A stretch of 64,000 nucleotides of DNA. Source: Mycolicibacterium arabiense (lineage in GTDB: Bacteria > Actinomycetota > Actinomycetes > Mycobacteriales > Mycobacteriaceae). The DNA is taken from the NCBI RefSeq assembly GCF_010731815.2, contig NZ_AP022593.1:4402001-4466000 (forward strand), in the 5' to 3' direction. The position numbers and the translations under genes were made by a program. Shown in pieces: positions 29,052 to 40,248 of the stretch; position 1 is the stretch's first letter, and each line of letters begins with the position of its first letter. The notes beneath the pieces are model-generated. The model searched no databases and was not told the DNA's origin. It was given only the letters and a program-made list of their open reading frames with translations.

Positions 29052-29981
29052 GTGGGGACGCCCAACGGATTCCGTCCAGCACGGCTGTCGGTCGGCATCA
29101 TCTCGGCCGGTCGGGTCGGGACCGCGCTCGGCGTGGCACTCGAACGGGCCGAGCACGTCGTGGCGGCGTGCAGTGCCATCTCCAAGGCGTCGCGGCGCCG
29201 GGCCGAACTCCGGTTGCCCGAGACCCCCGTGCTCCCGGTGCACGACGTCGCCGCACGAGCCGAGCTGCTGCTGCTGGCCGTGCCCGACGTCGAACTGCCG
29301 GGTCTGGTTGCGGGGCTCGCGAGCACCGGTGCGGTCCGACCCGGCACCATCGTGGTCCACACTGCCGGCGCCAACGGAATCGGCGTCCTGTCGCCGCTGA
29401 CCGAACTCGGCTGCATCCCGCTGGCCATCCACCCGGCGATGACGTTCACCGGCGCGGATGAGGACATCGCGCGGTTGTCGGAGGCCTGCTTCGGCATCAC
29501 CGCGGCCGACGAGATCGGCTACGCGATCGCGCAGTCACTGGTGCTCGAGATCGGTGGCGAACCGTTCCGCGTGCGCGAAGATGCCCGCACGCTCTATCAC
29601 GCGGCCCTCGCCCACGGCGGGAACCACGTCATCACCGTGGTGCTCGACGCCGTCGAGGCACTTCGCGCCGCCATCAAGGGCCAGGAACTGCTCGGCCAGG
29701 AACTGGTCGGCGACGGGCCCGGCGGCATCGCCGAACGCGTTCTCGCGCCGCTGGCACGGGCCTCGCTGGAGAATGCGCTGCAGCGTGGGCAGAGTGCGCT
29801 CACCGGCCCGGTGGCCCGCGGCGACGCCACAGCCGTCGCCGGGCACCTCGCCGCGTTGCGGGAAGTGGATCCGGAACTGGCGCAGTCATATCGAGCGGTT
29901 TCGTTGCGAACGGCCCAGCGTGCCCACGCGCCCGCCGACGTGTTCGCCGTGTTGACCGCAGAGTCGGAAGGATCGTCGTGA
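29052..29981 (+). CDS. Rossmann-like/DUF2520 oxidoreductase-type protein (Rv3603c-like)
   Basis: 309 residues. The N-terminal Rossmann-like domain ([23 protein letters not shown]) is followed by a DUF2520 helical domain, an arrangement related to ketopantoate reductase and pyrroline-carboxylate reductase. The [12 protein letters not shown] segment and the AHGGNHVI segment are family-conserved. It overlaps panC by 4 bases, which suggests a role near pantothenate synthesis, possibly ketopantoate reduction. That is inference. A TAATCT -10-like hexamer lies at 28975-28980, giving a leader of about 65 bases. Confidence 0.87.
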   Translation: MGTPNGFRPARLSVGIISAGRVGTALGVALERAEHVVAACSAISKASRRRAELRLPETPVLPVHDVAARAELLLLAVPDVELPGLVAGLASTGAVRPGTIVVHTAGANGIGVLSPLTELGCIPLAIHPAMTFTGADEDIARLSEACFGITAADEIGYAIAQSLVLEIGGEPFRVREDARTLYHAALAHGGNHVITVVLDAVEALRAAIKGQELLGQELVGDGPGGIAERVLAPLARASLENALQRGQSALTGPVARGDATAVAGHLAALREVDPELAQSYRAVSLRTAQRAHAPADVFAVLTAESEGSS

Positions 29982-30922
29982 TCACTCGCAGACCGCCGAA
30001 GTTCAACCCGGGTGACCTGAACGTCTACTCGAAGCCGGCCGACGTGTCCGACGTGTCGCGTGCGTTGCGCACCACCGGCCGACGCGTGGTGCTGGTGCCG
30101 ACGATGGGCGCGCTGCACGAGGGGCACCTCTCGCTGGTGCGCAAGGCCAAGGCCGTCCCCGGCGCGGTGGTCGTGGTGTCGATCTTCGTCAACCCCTTGC
30201 AGTTCGGCGCCAACGAGGACCTGTCCGCCTACCCACGCCCACTGGAGGACGACCTCGCCGTATTGCGGGACGAGGGCGTCGAGATCGCGTTCACCCCGAG
30301 CGAGGCCGACGTGTACCCCGCCGGTCGGCGCACCACCGTGCACCCCGGGCCGCTCGGCGCAGAACTCGAAGGTGCCTCTCGGCCAGGGCATTTCGCTGGG
30401 ATGCTGACCGTCGTGCTCAAGCTGCTCAACATGGTGGCACCCGATCAGGCGTTCTTCGGGGAGAAGGACTACCAGCAGTTGGTCCTGGTGCGTCAGATGG
30501 TCGCGGACCTCGACCTCGGCGTCCGGATCGTGGCCGTGCCGATCGTGCGCGAAGCCGACGGGTTGGCGATGTCGTCGCGCAATGTCTACCTCGACGAGGT
30601 GCAGCGCGAGCAGGCGGGCGCGCTGTCCGCAGCGCTGCTGGCGGGCCTGTACGGGGCGGCCGGTGGCGCGCAGGAGGCGTTGGAGGCCGCGCGTGCCGTG
30701 CTCGTCGAGGTGCCCGCACTCGAGGTCGACTACCTCGAGGTGCGCGACGTCTGGCTCGGCCCGGCGCCCGCGGAGGGGCCCGCCCGGATGCTCGTGGCGG
30801 CGCGGCTCGGTGCGACCAGGCTGCTCGACAACATCGCGATAGACGTCGGCGCGTCCGCCGGGATCGACGGCCACTCAAGGGTGGAGTCGGACGCCGACCG
30901 CGAATTCCCCTGGAGGCTCTGA
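29978..30922 (+). CDS. panC: Pantothenate synthetase
   Basis: Joins D-pantoate and beta-alanine with ATP to make pantothenate, 314 residues. The nucleotidyltransferase signatures are [14 protein letters not shown] (HxGH), FVNPLQFG, the central [16 protein letters not shown], and the KMSKS-equivalent [16 protein letters not shown] 29978 overlaps the preceding stop. The stop overlaps the ATG of the panD remnant by 1 base. The enzyme appears intact, so its beta-alanine must come from elsewhere if panD is not functional. Confidence 0.97.
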   Translation: MITRRPPKFNPGDLNVYSKPADVSDVSRALRTTGRRVVLVPTMGALHEGHLSLVRKAKAVPGAVVVVSIFVNPLQFGANEDLSAYPRPLEDDLAVLRDEGVEIAFTPSEADVYPAGRRTTVHPGPLGAELEGASRPGHFAGMLTVVLKLLNMVAPDQAFFGEKDYQQLVLVRQMVADLDLGVRIVAVPIVREADGLAMSSRNVYLDEVQREQAGALSAALLAGLYGAAGGAQEALEAARAVLVEVPALEVDYLEVRDVWLGPAPAEGPARMLVAARLGATRLLDNIAIDVGASAGIDGHSRVESDADREFPWRL

Positions 30923-31014
30923 TGTTTCGGACCTTGCTCGAGTCGAAGATCCACCGCGCGACGGTGACCCAGGCTGACCTGCACGGCGTGGCCGACCCGT
31001 TCTCGGCGCGGTAG
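30922..31014 (+). pseudogene. panD: Aspartate 1-decarboxylase remnant, 30 codons
   Basis: PanD makes beta-alanine from aspartate and matures by self-cleavage at Gly24-Ser25 to form its pyruvoyl cofactor. Here the first 21 residues match the family perfectly (start [15 protein letters not shown], then TQADLH), but the frame then reads GVADPFSAR and stops. About 110 residues are missing, including the Gly-Ser cleavage site. The start position, the 1-base overlap with panC and the TAG 5 bases before coaX are all kept. This fits an in-frame internal deletion. No other panD is present in the window. Confidence 0.88.
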
Positions 31015-31019
31015 CGGCC

Positions 31020-31823
31020 GTGCTCCTCGCAATCGACGTACGCAACACCCACACCGTCGTCGGCCTGGTGTCCGGATCGGGCGATCACGCGAAGGTGGTG
31101 CATCACTGGCGCATTCGCACCGAGTCCGAGGTGACAGCCGATGAACTCGCCCTCACCATCGACGGGTTGATCGGCGACGACGCCGAACAACTCACCGGTG
31201 CCACGGGCTTGTCGACGGTGCCGTCGGTGCTGCACGAGATCCGGGTGATGCTCGAACAGTACTGGCCGACGATTCCGCACGTGCTGATCGAACCCGGTGT
31301 GCGAACCGGGATCCCGCTGCTCGTCGACAACCCCAAGGAAGTCGGGGCCGACCGCATCGTGAACTGCCTCGCCGCCTATCAACGGTTCCACTCCGCCGCG
31401 ATCGTCGTCGACTTCGGATCGTCGATCTGCGTGGACGTGGTGTCGCACAAGGGGGAATTCCTCGGCGGCGCGATCGCGCCCGGCGTGCAGGTCTCCTCGG
31501 ATGCCGCGGCAGCGCGGTCGGCAGCCCTGCGGCGGGTCGAGTTGACCAGGCCCCGTTCGGTGATCGGCAAGAACACAGTCGAGTGCATGCAGGCCGGCGC
31601 GGTCTTCGGATTCGCCAGCCTCGTCGACGGTCTGGTGAACCGGATTCGCGAGGACGTCGACGGGTTCGGCGGTGACGACGTGGCCGTGGTGGCCACCGGT
31701 CACACTGCACCGCTCGTCCTTCCCGACCTGCACACCGTCGGGCACTACGACCCCCACCTGACCCTCGACGGCCTGCGACTGGTGTTCGAGCGCAACCGCG
31801 ACGGCGCGCGGGGCAAGCGCTAG
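31020..31823 (+). CDS. coaX: Type III pantothenate kinase
   Basis: Phosphorylates pantothenate in the first step of CoA synthesis, 267 residues, ASKHA fold. Conserved blocks are [15 protein letters not shown] (phosphate 1), [15 protein letters not shown], the [14 protein letters not shown] metal-binding region, [11 protein letters not shown] and a [10 protein letters not shown] near the end. The DVGNT motif of other CoaX reads DVRNT. GTG 31020 follows the panD remnant by 5 bases, so panC, panD and coaX form one transcript. Confidence 0.94.
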   Translation: MLLAIDVRNTHTVVGLVSGSGDHAKVVHHWRIRTESEVTADELALTIDGLIGDDAEQLTGATGLSTVPSVLHEIRVMLEQYWPTIPHVLIEPGVRTGIPLLVDNPKEVGADRIVNCLAAYQRFHSAAIVVDFGSSICVDVVSHKGEFLGGAIAPGVQVSSDAAAARSAALRRVELTRPRSVIGKNTVECMQAGAVFGFASLVDGLVNRIREDVDGFGGDDVAVVATGHTAPLVLPDLHTVGHYDPHLTLDGLRLVFERNRDGARGKR

Positions 31824-31895
31824 CGGAAGTGCGGGCGAGGCCCCACCACGCAGACCTGGAGCCCTCACGTCGAGGGGAGCGGTCGGGAGTTCATT

Positions 31896-31912
31896 TAAGC
31901 TGGCACGTCGTG
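31896..31912 (+). promoter_or_regulatory. -10 of a likely leaderless lysS transcript
   Basis: TAAGCT at 31896-31901, then 8 bases, then GTG 31910. The same hexamer and spacing precede cysS (50787), and TAAGCT with 7 bases precedes bluB. It decides the lysS start over the open frame that begins at 31829. Confidence 0.5.
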
Positions 31913-33439
31913 AGCACTGCTGATCGTCCCGAGAGCCGCGAGGTCTCCGACCCCGGCCCCGACGTCCCCGAACAGTTCCGGATTCGGCAGGCCAAGCGGG
32001 AGCGGCTGATCGTAGAGGGCCGCGACCCCTACCCGGTGGAAGTGGCAAGGACCCATACGCTCGCCGAGGTCCGCACGACCCACGCCGACCTCGAGCCGGG
32101 CGCGGAGACCGGTGAGTTCGTCGGTGTCGCAGGCCGCGTCGTGTTCGCGCGCAACTCGGGCAAGCTGTGCTTCGCGACGCTGCAGGAGGGCGACGGAACG
32201 CAGCTCCAGGTGATGATCAACCTGGCGAAGGTGGGTCAGGAGTCGCTGGATTCGTGGAAGGCCGACGTCGATCTGGGCGACATCGTGTTCGTGCACGGCG
32301 AGGTGATCAGCTCGCGGCGGGGCGAATTGTCTGTGCTCGCCGATTCCTGGCAAATCATTTCCAAGGCATTGCGGCCGCTTCCGGTGGCCCACAAGGAAAT
32401 GAGCGAGGAGTCCCGCGTCCGGCAGCGCTACGTCGATCTGATCGTCCGTCCCGAGGCCCGCACGATTGCGCGGCAGCGCATCGCGGTGGTGCGCGCCGTG
32501 CGTTCCGCGTTGGAGCGGCGTGGGTTCCTCGAAGTCGAGACGCCGATGTTGCAGACGCTGGCCGGCGGGGCCGCCGCACGGCCATTCATCACGCACTCCA
32601 ATGCGCTCGACGCAGACCTCTACCTCCGCATCGCGCCGGAACTGTTCCTGAAGCGATGCCTAGTCGGCGGTTTCGAGCGGGTCTTCGAGTTGAATCGCAA
32701 CTTCAGAAACGAAGGCGCCGATTCGACGCATTCGCCGGAATTCGCGATGCTGGAGACATATCAGGCCTTCGGAACGTATGACGATTCCGCAGTCATGATG
32801 CGGGAGATGATTCAAGAGGTCGCCGACGAGGCGATTGGCACCAGGAACGTCACCTTGGCCGACGGCACTACCTACGATCTCGACGGAGAATGGGCCACCG
32901 TCGAAATGTATCCGTCGCTGTCGGAGGCGTTGGGCGAGGAGATCACCCCTGACACCGAGGCGTCGTACCTCTGGGCGGTGGCCGACCGATTGGGTGTCGA
33001 GATCGCCCGTGACCGCGGCTACGGGCACGGAAAGCTGGTCGAGGAGCTGTGGGAGCACACGGTCGGAGAGACCCTGTGGGCGCCAACGTTCGTGCGTGAC
33101 TTCCCCGTCGAGACCGCACCGTTGACGCGGGCCCACCGGAGCCTTCCCGGCGTGACCGAGAAATGGGACCTGTACGTCCGGAAGTTCGAGTTGGCGACCG
33201 GCTATTCCGAACTCATCGACCCCGTGATCCAGCGGGAGCGATTCGAGGCCCAGGCGCGCGCGGCGGCGGCCGGTGACGACGAGGCAATGGTGCTGGACGA
33301 GGATTTCCTCGACGCACTCGAGTACGGGATGCCACCCACCACGGGCACCGGAATGGGCGTCGATCGGCTGCTGATGGCTTTGACGGGCTTGTCCATTCGC
33401 GAAACCGTTTTGTTCCCGATAGTGCGACGCCAAGGCTGA
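31910..33439 (+). CDS. lysS: Lysyl-tRNA synthetase (class II)
   Basis: Charges tRNA(Lys), 509 residues. The N-terminal OB fold recognising the anticodon contains [24 protein letters not shown]. Class II motif 2 is [12 protein letters not shown], and motif 3 is [16 protein letters not shown] near the C-terminus. The [18 protein letters not shown] block reads [14 protein letters not shown] here, as expected for the aminoacylation site. Codons in the central third use more A/T-ending triplets, including AGA, than neighbouring genes, a mild anomaly. Ortholog of Rv3598c. Confidence 0.97.
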   Translation: MSTADRPESREVSDPGPDVPEQFRIRQAKRERLIVEGRDPYPVEVARTHTLAEVRTTHADLEPGAETGEFVGVAGRVVFARNSGKLCFATLQEGDGTQLQVMINLAKVGQESLDSWKADVDLGDIVFVHGEVISSRRGELSVLADSWQIISKALRPLPVAHKEMSEESRVRQRYVDLIVRPEARTIARQRIAVVRAVRSALERRGFLEVETPMLQTLAGGAAARPFITHSNALDADLYLRIAPELFLKRCLVGGFERVFELNRNFRNEGADSTHSPEFAMLETYQAFGTYDDSAVMMREMIQEVADEAIGTRNVTLADGTTYDLDGEWATVEMYPSLSEALGEEITPDTEASYLWAVADRLGVEIARDRGYGHGKLVEELWEHTVGETLWAPTFVRDFPVETAPLTRAHRSLPGVTEKWDLYVRKFELATGYSELIDPVIQRERFEAQARAAAAGDDEAMVLDEDFLDALEYGMPPTTGTGMGVDRLLMALTGLSIRETVLFPIVRRQG

Positions 33440-33543
33440 CCGCACGTTCAGTTATCATACTTCTTGAATGATTCGTTTTTTCATGCCAATATTGCGTATG
33501 GGTTCGGGTGAACCCATTGGGGGCAGAAGGGTCGTGTGGGCTA
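33440..33543. promoter_or_regulatory. AT-rich lsr2 promoter region
   Basis: 104 bases much richer in A/T than the flanks. TTGAAT at 33464-33469 and CAATAT at 33487-33492 with a 17-base spacer form a plausible promoter. An AT-rich promoter would suit binding by Lsr2 itself, but autoregulation is inference. Confidence 0.4.
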
Positions 33544-33885
33544 ATGGCGAAGAAAGTTACCGTCACCTTGGTCGATGATTTCGATGGTGAGGCAGCCGCC
33601 GACGAGACCGTTGAATTCGCGCTCGACGGGGTGAACTACGAGATCGACCTTTCCGCGAAGAATGCCGCAAAGTTGCGCAACGACCTGAAGTCATGGGTCG
33701 AGGCGGGCCGCCGGGTCGGTGGCCGCCGTCGTGGCCGCTCGGCGGGCACCGGTCGCGGCCGTGCCTCGATCGACCGCGAGCAGAGCGCAGCCATCAGGGA
33801 GTGGGCGCGCCGCAACGGCCACAACGTCTCCACCCGCGGCCGGATCCCGGCCGACGTCATCGACGCCTTCCACGCCGCAACGTAG
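33544..33885 (+). CDS. lsr2: Nucleoid-associated xenogeneic silencer Lsr2
   Basis: Small H-NS-like protein that bridges AT-rich DNA, 113 residues. The N-terminal dimerisation domain starts [15 protein letters not shown] and includes [14 protein letters not shown] basic linker ([14 protein letters not shown]) leads to the C-terminal DNA-binding domain with the AT-hook-like [11 protein letters not shown] 33544 is chosen because homologs begin [12 protein letters not shown]. The frame is open from 33508. Ortholog of Rv3597c, between lysS and clpC1 as expected. Confidence 0.97.
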   Translation: MAKKVTVTLVDDFDGEAAADETVEFALDGVNYEIDLSAKNAAKLRNDLKSWVEAGRRVGGRRRGRSAGTGRGRASIDREQSAAIREWARRNGHNVSTRGRIPADVIDAFHAAT

Positions 33886-33932
33886 GCCGACGTTGCCGTT
33901 CCCGGCGTCGCGCCGGCGTGGCGCGGGGTCCG

Positions 33933-33947
33933 TTCGCTAGCGGCGAA
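33933..33947. promoter_or_regulatory. ClgR-type operator upstream of clpC1
   Basis: Perfect inverted repeat TTCGC-N5-GCGAA at 33933-33947 fits the CGC-N5-GCG core recognised by the actinobacterial Clp regulator ClgR. It lies about 190 bases before the clpC1 start in a 250-base intergenic region. Inferred from the known consensus. Confidence 0.5.
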
Positions 33948-34136
33948 GCGCATGCGCCGAAATGCGGAAACGATTCGCATTCCCCTTGCGTTGCTCTAGT
34001 GCATCACCGGGTAGCCGGAGACAGGCGGGGCATGCCCGGCCTTCGCCCACTACAGTGGACCGTGGGTGCAGGGCGTGGTGAACACGCCGAGAAGTTTCAC
34101 GAGCTGCGCTATTTGATGGAGAGCAGGTAACCACCG

Positions 34137-36674
<2,538 letters not shown>

Positions 36675-36686
36675 CCACGCAGTACG

Positions 36687-36718
36687 CGAACGCCCCCGAC
36701 GCGAGTCGGGGGCGTTCG
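36687..36718 (+). terminator. Strong intrinsic-type terminator after clpC1
   Basis: Perfect 14-base stem CGAACGCCCCCGAC (36687-36700) and GTCGGGGGCGTTCG (36705-36718) with a 4-base loop. No U-run follows, as in the I-shaped terminators common in mycobacteria. Confidence 0.85.
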
Positions 36719-36754
36719 TGCGTTCGGGGGCTTGCCGTCGATCTTGAACCCGTC

Positions 36755-36880
36755 GACGGCTCCGCGTGGTTGAATGCTGCTGTACCCGACGGCGAAGGAA
36801 TCTGGTGAGAATCCAGAACGGTCGCGCCACTGTCATAGTCAGACCCGACGCCGTCACCACCTCTGAAACGGGACGCGAAC
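36755..36880 (+). ncRNA. Cobalamin riboswitch
   Basis: The leader of cbtB contains the conserved riboswitch core: a GGTGAGAATCC element (36803-36813 region) preceded by AAGGAATCT, and the B12 box GCGCCACTGTCA (36824-36835). The flanking arms CGACGGCG (about 36787) and CGACGCCG (about 36846) can pair and close the structure. It lies between the clpC1 terminator and cbtB, so it should lower expression of the cobalt-transport genes when adenosylcobalamin is plentiful. Boundaries are approximate. Confidence 0.85.
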
Positions 36881-36900
36881 TCCCGAAAGGACGACCGACA

Positions 36901-37115
36901 TGAACTCAGCCGACGCACGCACGAGCGCAGCGCCCGCCCTCGACCTCTCCGCCACCCGCGCGGCGGTGTGGCTTTCTGCCACCGCCTTCCTCGCCCTGCT
37001 CGTCCTCTACTTCGTCGGCATGGACCAGGGCGCGACGTCGGTGTTCGGCAACAGCACCGTCGTGCACGAGTTCGTCCACGACGCCCGGCACCTTCTCGGA
37101 TTCCCCTGCCACTGA
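36901..37115 (+). CDS. cbtB: CbtB, small subunit of a predicted cobalt transporter
   Basis: 71-residue single-span membrane protein. One hydrophobic helix (about 22-43) is followed by an external tail with the conserved metal-binding pattern VHEFVHDARHLLGFPCH, which carries four His and one Cys. Pfam-type CbtB proteins always precede CbtA under cobalamin riboswitch control, as here. CGAAAGGACGACCGAC lies upstream of the ATG. The role in cobalt uptake is a family prediction. Confidence 0.9.
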
Positions 37116-37146
37116 TACGCGGGACGAGGAGGGACGACAAACCAAT

Positions 37147-37950
37147 ATGGAGAAGCAGATCATCGGGCGCGGCCTTCTGGCAGGCGCCCTTGCAGGACTG
37201 TTCGCGTTCGTGTTCGCACGGATCTTCGTCGAACCCGTCATCGACCGGGCGATCGGCTACGAGGACGGCGTAGGCGCCGCGCACGAGGCGATGGAGCACG
37301 CGGCGTCGGCTGCGGGGCACAGCCACGGTGAGGATGGCGGCGGGTTCTCACGCGCCATTCAGATGAACATCGGCATGGGTCTCGGCGTGCTCGCGTTCAG
37401 CGTCGCCATCGGTGCGTTGTTCGCGGTGGTGTTCGCCGTGGCGTACGGGCGGGTCGGGAACGTCTCGGCCAAGCTGCTGTCGCTGTACGTCGCAGGTGGA
37501 ATGCTCTTGAGCCTGTACGTCATTCCGTCGTTGAAGTACCCGGCGAGCCCACCTGCGCTCAGCCTGGACGAGACGATCCGTCAGCGGACGCTGCTCTACC
37601 TGGCGATGGTGGTGCTGTCGGCGGCGTTGCTCGTCGGCGCGGTTGCGCTCGGCCGGCGGTGGTCGGCGAAGTTCGGCGCCTGGAACGCGTCGCTGGCGGC
37701 AGCGGGGACCTACGTCGTCGCCGTTGCCGTGGTGATGCTGATCCTGCCGACGATCGACGAGACGCCGGGCCCGCTGCGCGACGACGCGGGCGCGATCGTC
37801 TACGAGGGCTTCCCAGCCGACGTGCTGTACGACTTCCGGTTGTACTCCCTCGGGGTGCAGGTCGTCATGTACGCGACGATCGGCCTCGCCTTCGCGGCGC
37901 TGGTGTCGAAGGTGCTCGACGGTCGACGCCACGACGCGTTGGCGGCCTGA
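37147..37950 (+). CDS. cbtA: CbtA, membrane subunit of a predicted cobalt transporter
   Basis: 267 residues with about six hydrophobic segments. An N-terminal RGLLAGALAGLFAFVFARIFVEPVI is the family signature, followed by a His-bearing loop (EAMEHAASAAGHSHGED) that may hold the metal. Later segments include SLKYPASPPALSLDETI, another CbtA-conserved block. It follows cbtB by 31 bases with GGACGAGGAGGGACGAC upstream. With CbtB it is predicted to import cobalt for B12 synthesis, consistent with the riboswitch and with bluB elsewhere in the window. Confidence 0.9.
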   Translation: MEKQIIGRGLLAGALAGLFAFVFARIFVEPVIDRAIGYEDGVGAAHEAMEHAASAAGHSHGEDGGGFSRAIQMNIGMGLGVLAFSVAIGALFAVVFAVAYGRVGNVSAKLLSLYVAGGMLLSLYVIPSLKYPASPPALSLDETIRQRTLLYLAMVVLSAALLVGAVALGRRWSAKFGAWNASLAAAGTYVVAVAVVMLILPTIDETPGPLRDDAGAIVYEGFPADVLYDFRLYSLGVQVVMYATIGLAFAALVSKVLDGRRHDALAA

Positions 37951-37958
37951 GCAACTCG

Positions 37959-38510
37959 GTGAGTGAAGTCGTCCGGCTGACCTTGGTGTCGCACGCCATG
38001 ACCGATGCCATGGCAGCCGGACGCTTCCCGATCGACGAGCCGCTCAACGGGCTCGGACAACGGCAATTGGACGCCACTGTCGAACTCGGTCCGATCGACG
38101 CGGCGGTGTGCGGGCCGGAGAAGCGGACCCGTCAGACCGCAGAACTGCTCGGTCTTCGCGCCGAGACCGACGACGCGCTGGCCGACCTCGACTGCGCCAC
38201 ATGGCGCGGTCAGGTTCTCGGCGGGGTGCCGCCCGCGGAACTCGCCGTCTGGCTGACCGATCCGACGCAGGCCCCGCACGGCGGGGAGTCGGTGGTCGAC
38301 GTGATGATCCGGGTGCGTAAGTGGCTCGACTCGCTGGCGGATCGGCGGGGGAGGCTGGCCGCGGTGACGCATCCGGCCGTGATCCGGGCAGCCGTACTGG
38401 TTGCCCTCGACGCGCCGCCGAGGTCGTTCTGGCGGGTCGACGTGGCACCTGCCAGCAGGACCGTGATGCATCTGCGCGGTCAGGCGTGGACGCTGCGCTC
38501 TACCGGTTAG
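37959..38510 (+). CDS. Histidine phosphatase superfamily protein with degenerate RHG motif
   Basis: 183-residue protein related to CobC and phosphoglycerate mutase. The segment that should read RHG at the phosphohistidine reads LTLVSHAMTDAM, keeping the His but replacing Arg with Ser and Gly with Ala. The second His lies in VTHPAVIRAAV, and the CGPEKRTRQTAELL block with a conserved Arg is normal. GTG 37959 begins 8 bases after cbtA, so the gene is under the same B12 riboswitch. A role in cobalamin metabolism such as alpha-ribazole phosphatase is possible but unproven. The 3' end overlaps lpqF by 11 bases. Confidence 0.8.
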   Translation: MSEVVRLTLVSHAMTDAMAAGRFPIDEPLNGLGQRQLDATVELGPIDAAVCGPEKRTRQTAELLGLRAETDDALADLDCATWRGQVLGGVPPAELAVWLTDPTQAPHGGESVVDVMIRVRKWLDSLADRRGRLAAVTHPAVIRAAVLVALDAPPRSFWRVDVAPASRTVMHLRGQAWTLRSTG

Positions 38511-39879
38511 GCGGTCCGACCGAGATCAATCCGAAGGCCTGCGTGGCGATCGACAGCAGCCATCCGGCGGCGATCTGACTGCGGTAGGCGGGCCAGTTGA
38601 GCTGGAAGCTGACCACCCAGCCTTGGCCGGTGCGGTCGGTGGCGTACCAGCTGAACGTCAGGTCGCCCGGCAGGTTGCCGCCCTTCGACGCGATGTACGT
38701 CCAGGTCTTCGGGTCGAGTTCGATGCCGGGGGTGGCCGACAGGATCGCCCGGACCGGTGCGGCGGGCCCGACGGCGGAGGCCTGCAGCGCTGCGTGCACG
38801 CGGCAGACGTCCATCGCGGTGCCGTACCACTCCGCCCCGTAGGGCGACGCCGGCGTGCGGGTGCGTTCGGGGTCGGGCTCGTACGGCAGGACGTTGGTCT
38901 GGTGCAGCAGTTCCGCGCGGCGCTGCGGCGACGCCTGCTTCCACTCCTCGCGTACGTCCGGCTTGCCCCAGCCGACGGAGAACATCTCGTGCGCGGTGGG
39001 GAACGGCGTCATCGCCGCCGGGTCGTGGTGGCCCGCCGTGGCCAAGGCGCGTTCCACCGCGCCCGGCCCGAGCCGCTCGATCAGCATGTCGGTGGCCATG
39101 TTGTCGCTGGCCGAGATCATCTCCTGCGCGGCGTCTCGCACCGACACGCTTGCCCCCGGCGGCAGGTCGTCGAACCCGGCGGAGCCGACGACCTTGGCCT
39201 CCTTGGTGATCACCAGTTGCTCGTCCCAGGTGAGGGTGCCCGCGTTGACGGCTTCGCTGACGGCCAGCAGCACGTACAGCTTGAAGATCGAGGCCAGCGG
39301 CAGCGATTCGTCGACGTTGGTGCCCACGACCTTGGTGCACTTGCCGCTGGACACCTTCGACGCGGCGTACGAGTAGCGGGCGCCCGACTTGGTGATCTCG
39401 GCGTCGACGTCCGACCACTGCTTGATCTGCGGCTTGACCAGCGTCATGTCGAAGCGGTCGACCAGACCGGCGTCGTTGGTGCGCAGCTTGACGTCCTGGG
39501 CCACCTGATACGAAGTCAACAGATGCAGGGTGGCCGACCCGGCACCGACCTCGATGCCGGTGACGGTGATCGGCCGGTCCGCCCACAGGCGGTCCATGGC
39601 ACCGGCGACGGGTTCGATCAGCTCCGGGCTGGCGAGGGTGCCGACGGTGACGGTACCGATGGGCCAGTCCGAGTTGACCATGTCGACGAGCTGCTTGGCC
39701 CGCAGCCCCTGCGGGGTGTTCGTGTCGATCCGAGTCCCGTACGCGGCCTCGGCGGGAGCCGGACCGGTAGGAGAGCAACCGCAGGCCAGGACTGCGACCA
39801 GCATCGCGGCGATCGTCGCTCCGACCACCCGGTGTCGCATCCGGCCTGCGTTACGCCGTGGCGCCGGTCCTCGTGACAT
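38500..39879 (-). CDS. lpqF: Beta-lactamase-fold serine hydrolase lipoprotein, LpqF-like
   Basis: 459 residues. From ATG 39879 a basic N-terminus and hydrophobic segment end in the lipobox LACGC. Catalytic motifs of the penicillin-binding/class A beta-lactamase fold are visible: SxxK as SIFK in PLASIFKLYVL, SDN in ISASDNMATDM, and KGG in IASKGGNLPGD. An N-terminal extra domain precedes it. ATG 39840 is an alternative start. It follows mhuD by 14 bases on the same strand, and this pair matches Rv3593 and Rv3592. The substrate is unknown. Confidence 0.92.
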   Translation of the reverse strand: MSRGPAPRRNAGRMRHRVVGATIAAMLVAVLACGCSPTGPAPAEAAYGTRIDTNTPQGLRAKQLVDMVNSDWPIGTVTVGTLASPELIEPVAGAMDRLWADRPITVTGIEVGAGSATLHLLTSYQVAQDVKLRTNDAGLVDRFDMTLVKPQIKQWSDVDAEITKSGARYSYAASKVSSGKCTKVVGTNVDESLPLASIFKLYVLLAVSEAVNAGTLTWDEQLVITKEAKVVGSAGFDDLPPGASVSVRDAAQEMISASDNMATDMLIERLGPGAVERALATAGHHDPAAMTPFPTAHEMFSVGWGKPDVREEWKQASPQRRAELLHQTNVLPYEPDPERTRTPASPYGAEWYGTAMDVCRVHAALQASAVGPAAPVRAILSATPGIELDPKTWTYIASKGGNLPGDLTFSWYATDRTGQGWVVSFQLNWPAYRSQIAAGWLLSIATQAFGLISVGPPNR

Positions 39880-39893
39880 CGATTCCCACGTCG

Positions 39894-40205
39894 CTACGAT
39901 CCCGACCGCTGGACGTCGAGCACGACCTCGAACTCGAGCAGTGACGCACCGGTGGCGACGGGATTCGCGCGCTGGCCGGCGTGGGCTTCTACCGCCGGGC
40001 CGCTGGCCCAGGCCTCGAATGCCTCTTCGGACTCCCACTGCGTGACGACGAAGTAGCGGTCCTCGCCCTTGACCGGGCGGAGCAGCTGGAAGCCGAGGAA
40101 GCCGGGCTGGCCGTCGACGGCGTGGGCGCGGTTCGCGAAGCGCTTCTCCAACTCGGGGCCGGCGTCCGGCGGAACTTCGATCGCGTTGATCTTCACCACG
40201 GGCAT
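39894..40205 (-). CDS. mhuD: Heme-degrading monooxygenase MhuD
   Basis: Cytoplasmic ferredoxin-like dimer that opens heme to mycobilin and releases iron, 103 residues. Key residues of characterised MhuD are present: Asn7 in MPVVKINAIEV, the heme-ligating His in VEAHAGQRANP and the Trp in EAFEAWASGPA. ATG 40205 is chosen because it gives the standard numbering. ATG 40211 adds two residues. It lies immediately upstream of lpqF. Confidence 0.95.
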   Translation of the reverse strand: MPVVKINAIEVPPDAGPELEKRFANRAHAVDGQPGFLGFQLLRPVKGEDRYFVVTQWESEEAFEAWASGPAVEAHAGQRANPVATGASLLEFEVVLDVQRSGS

Positions 40206-40248
40206 GGGCATCAGGCTACCGCCCCTGGTGCCGGGGCAGTATTAGCCC

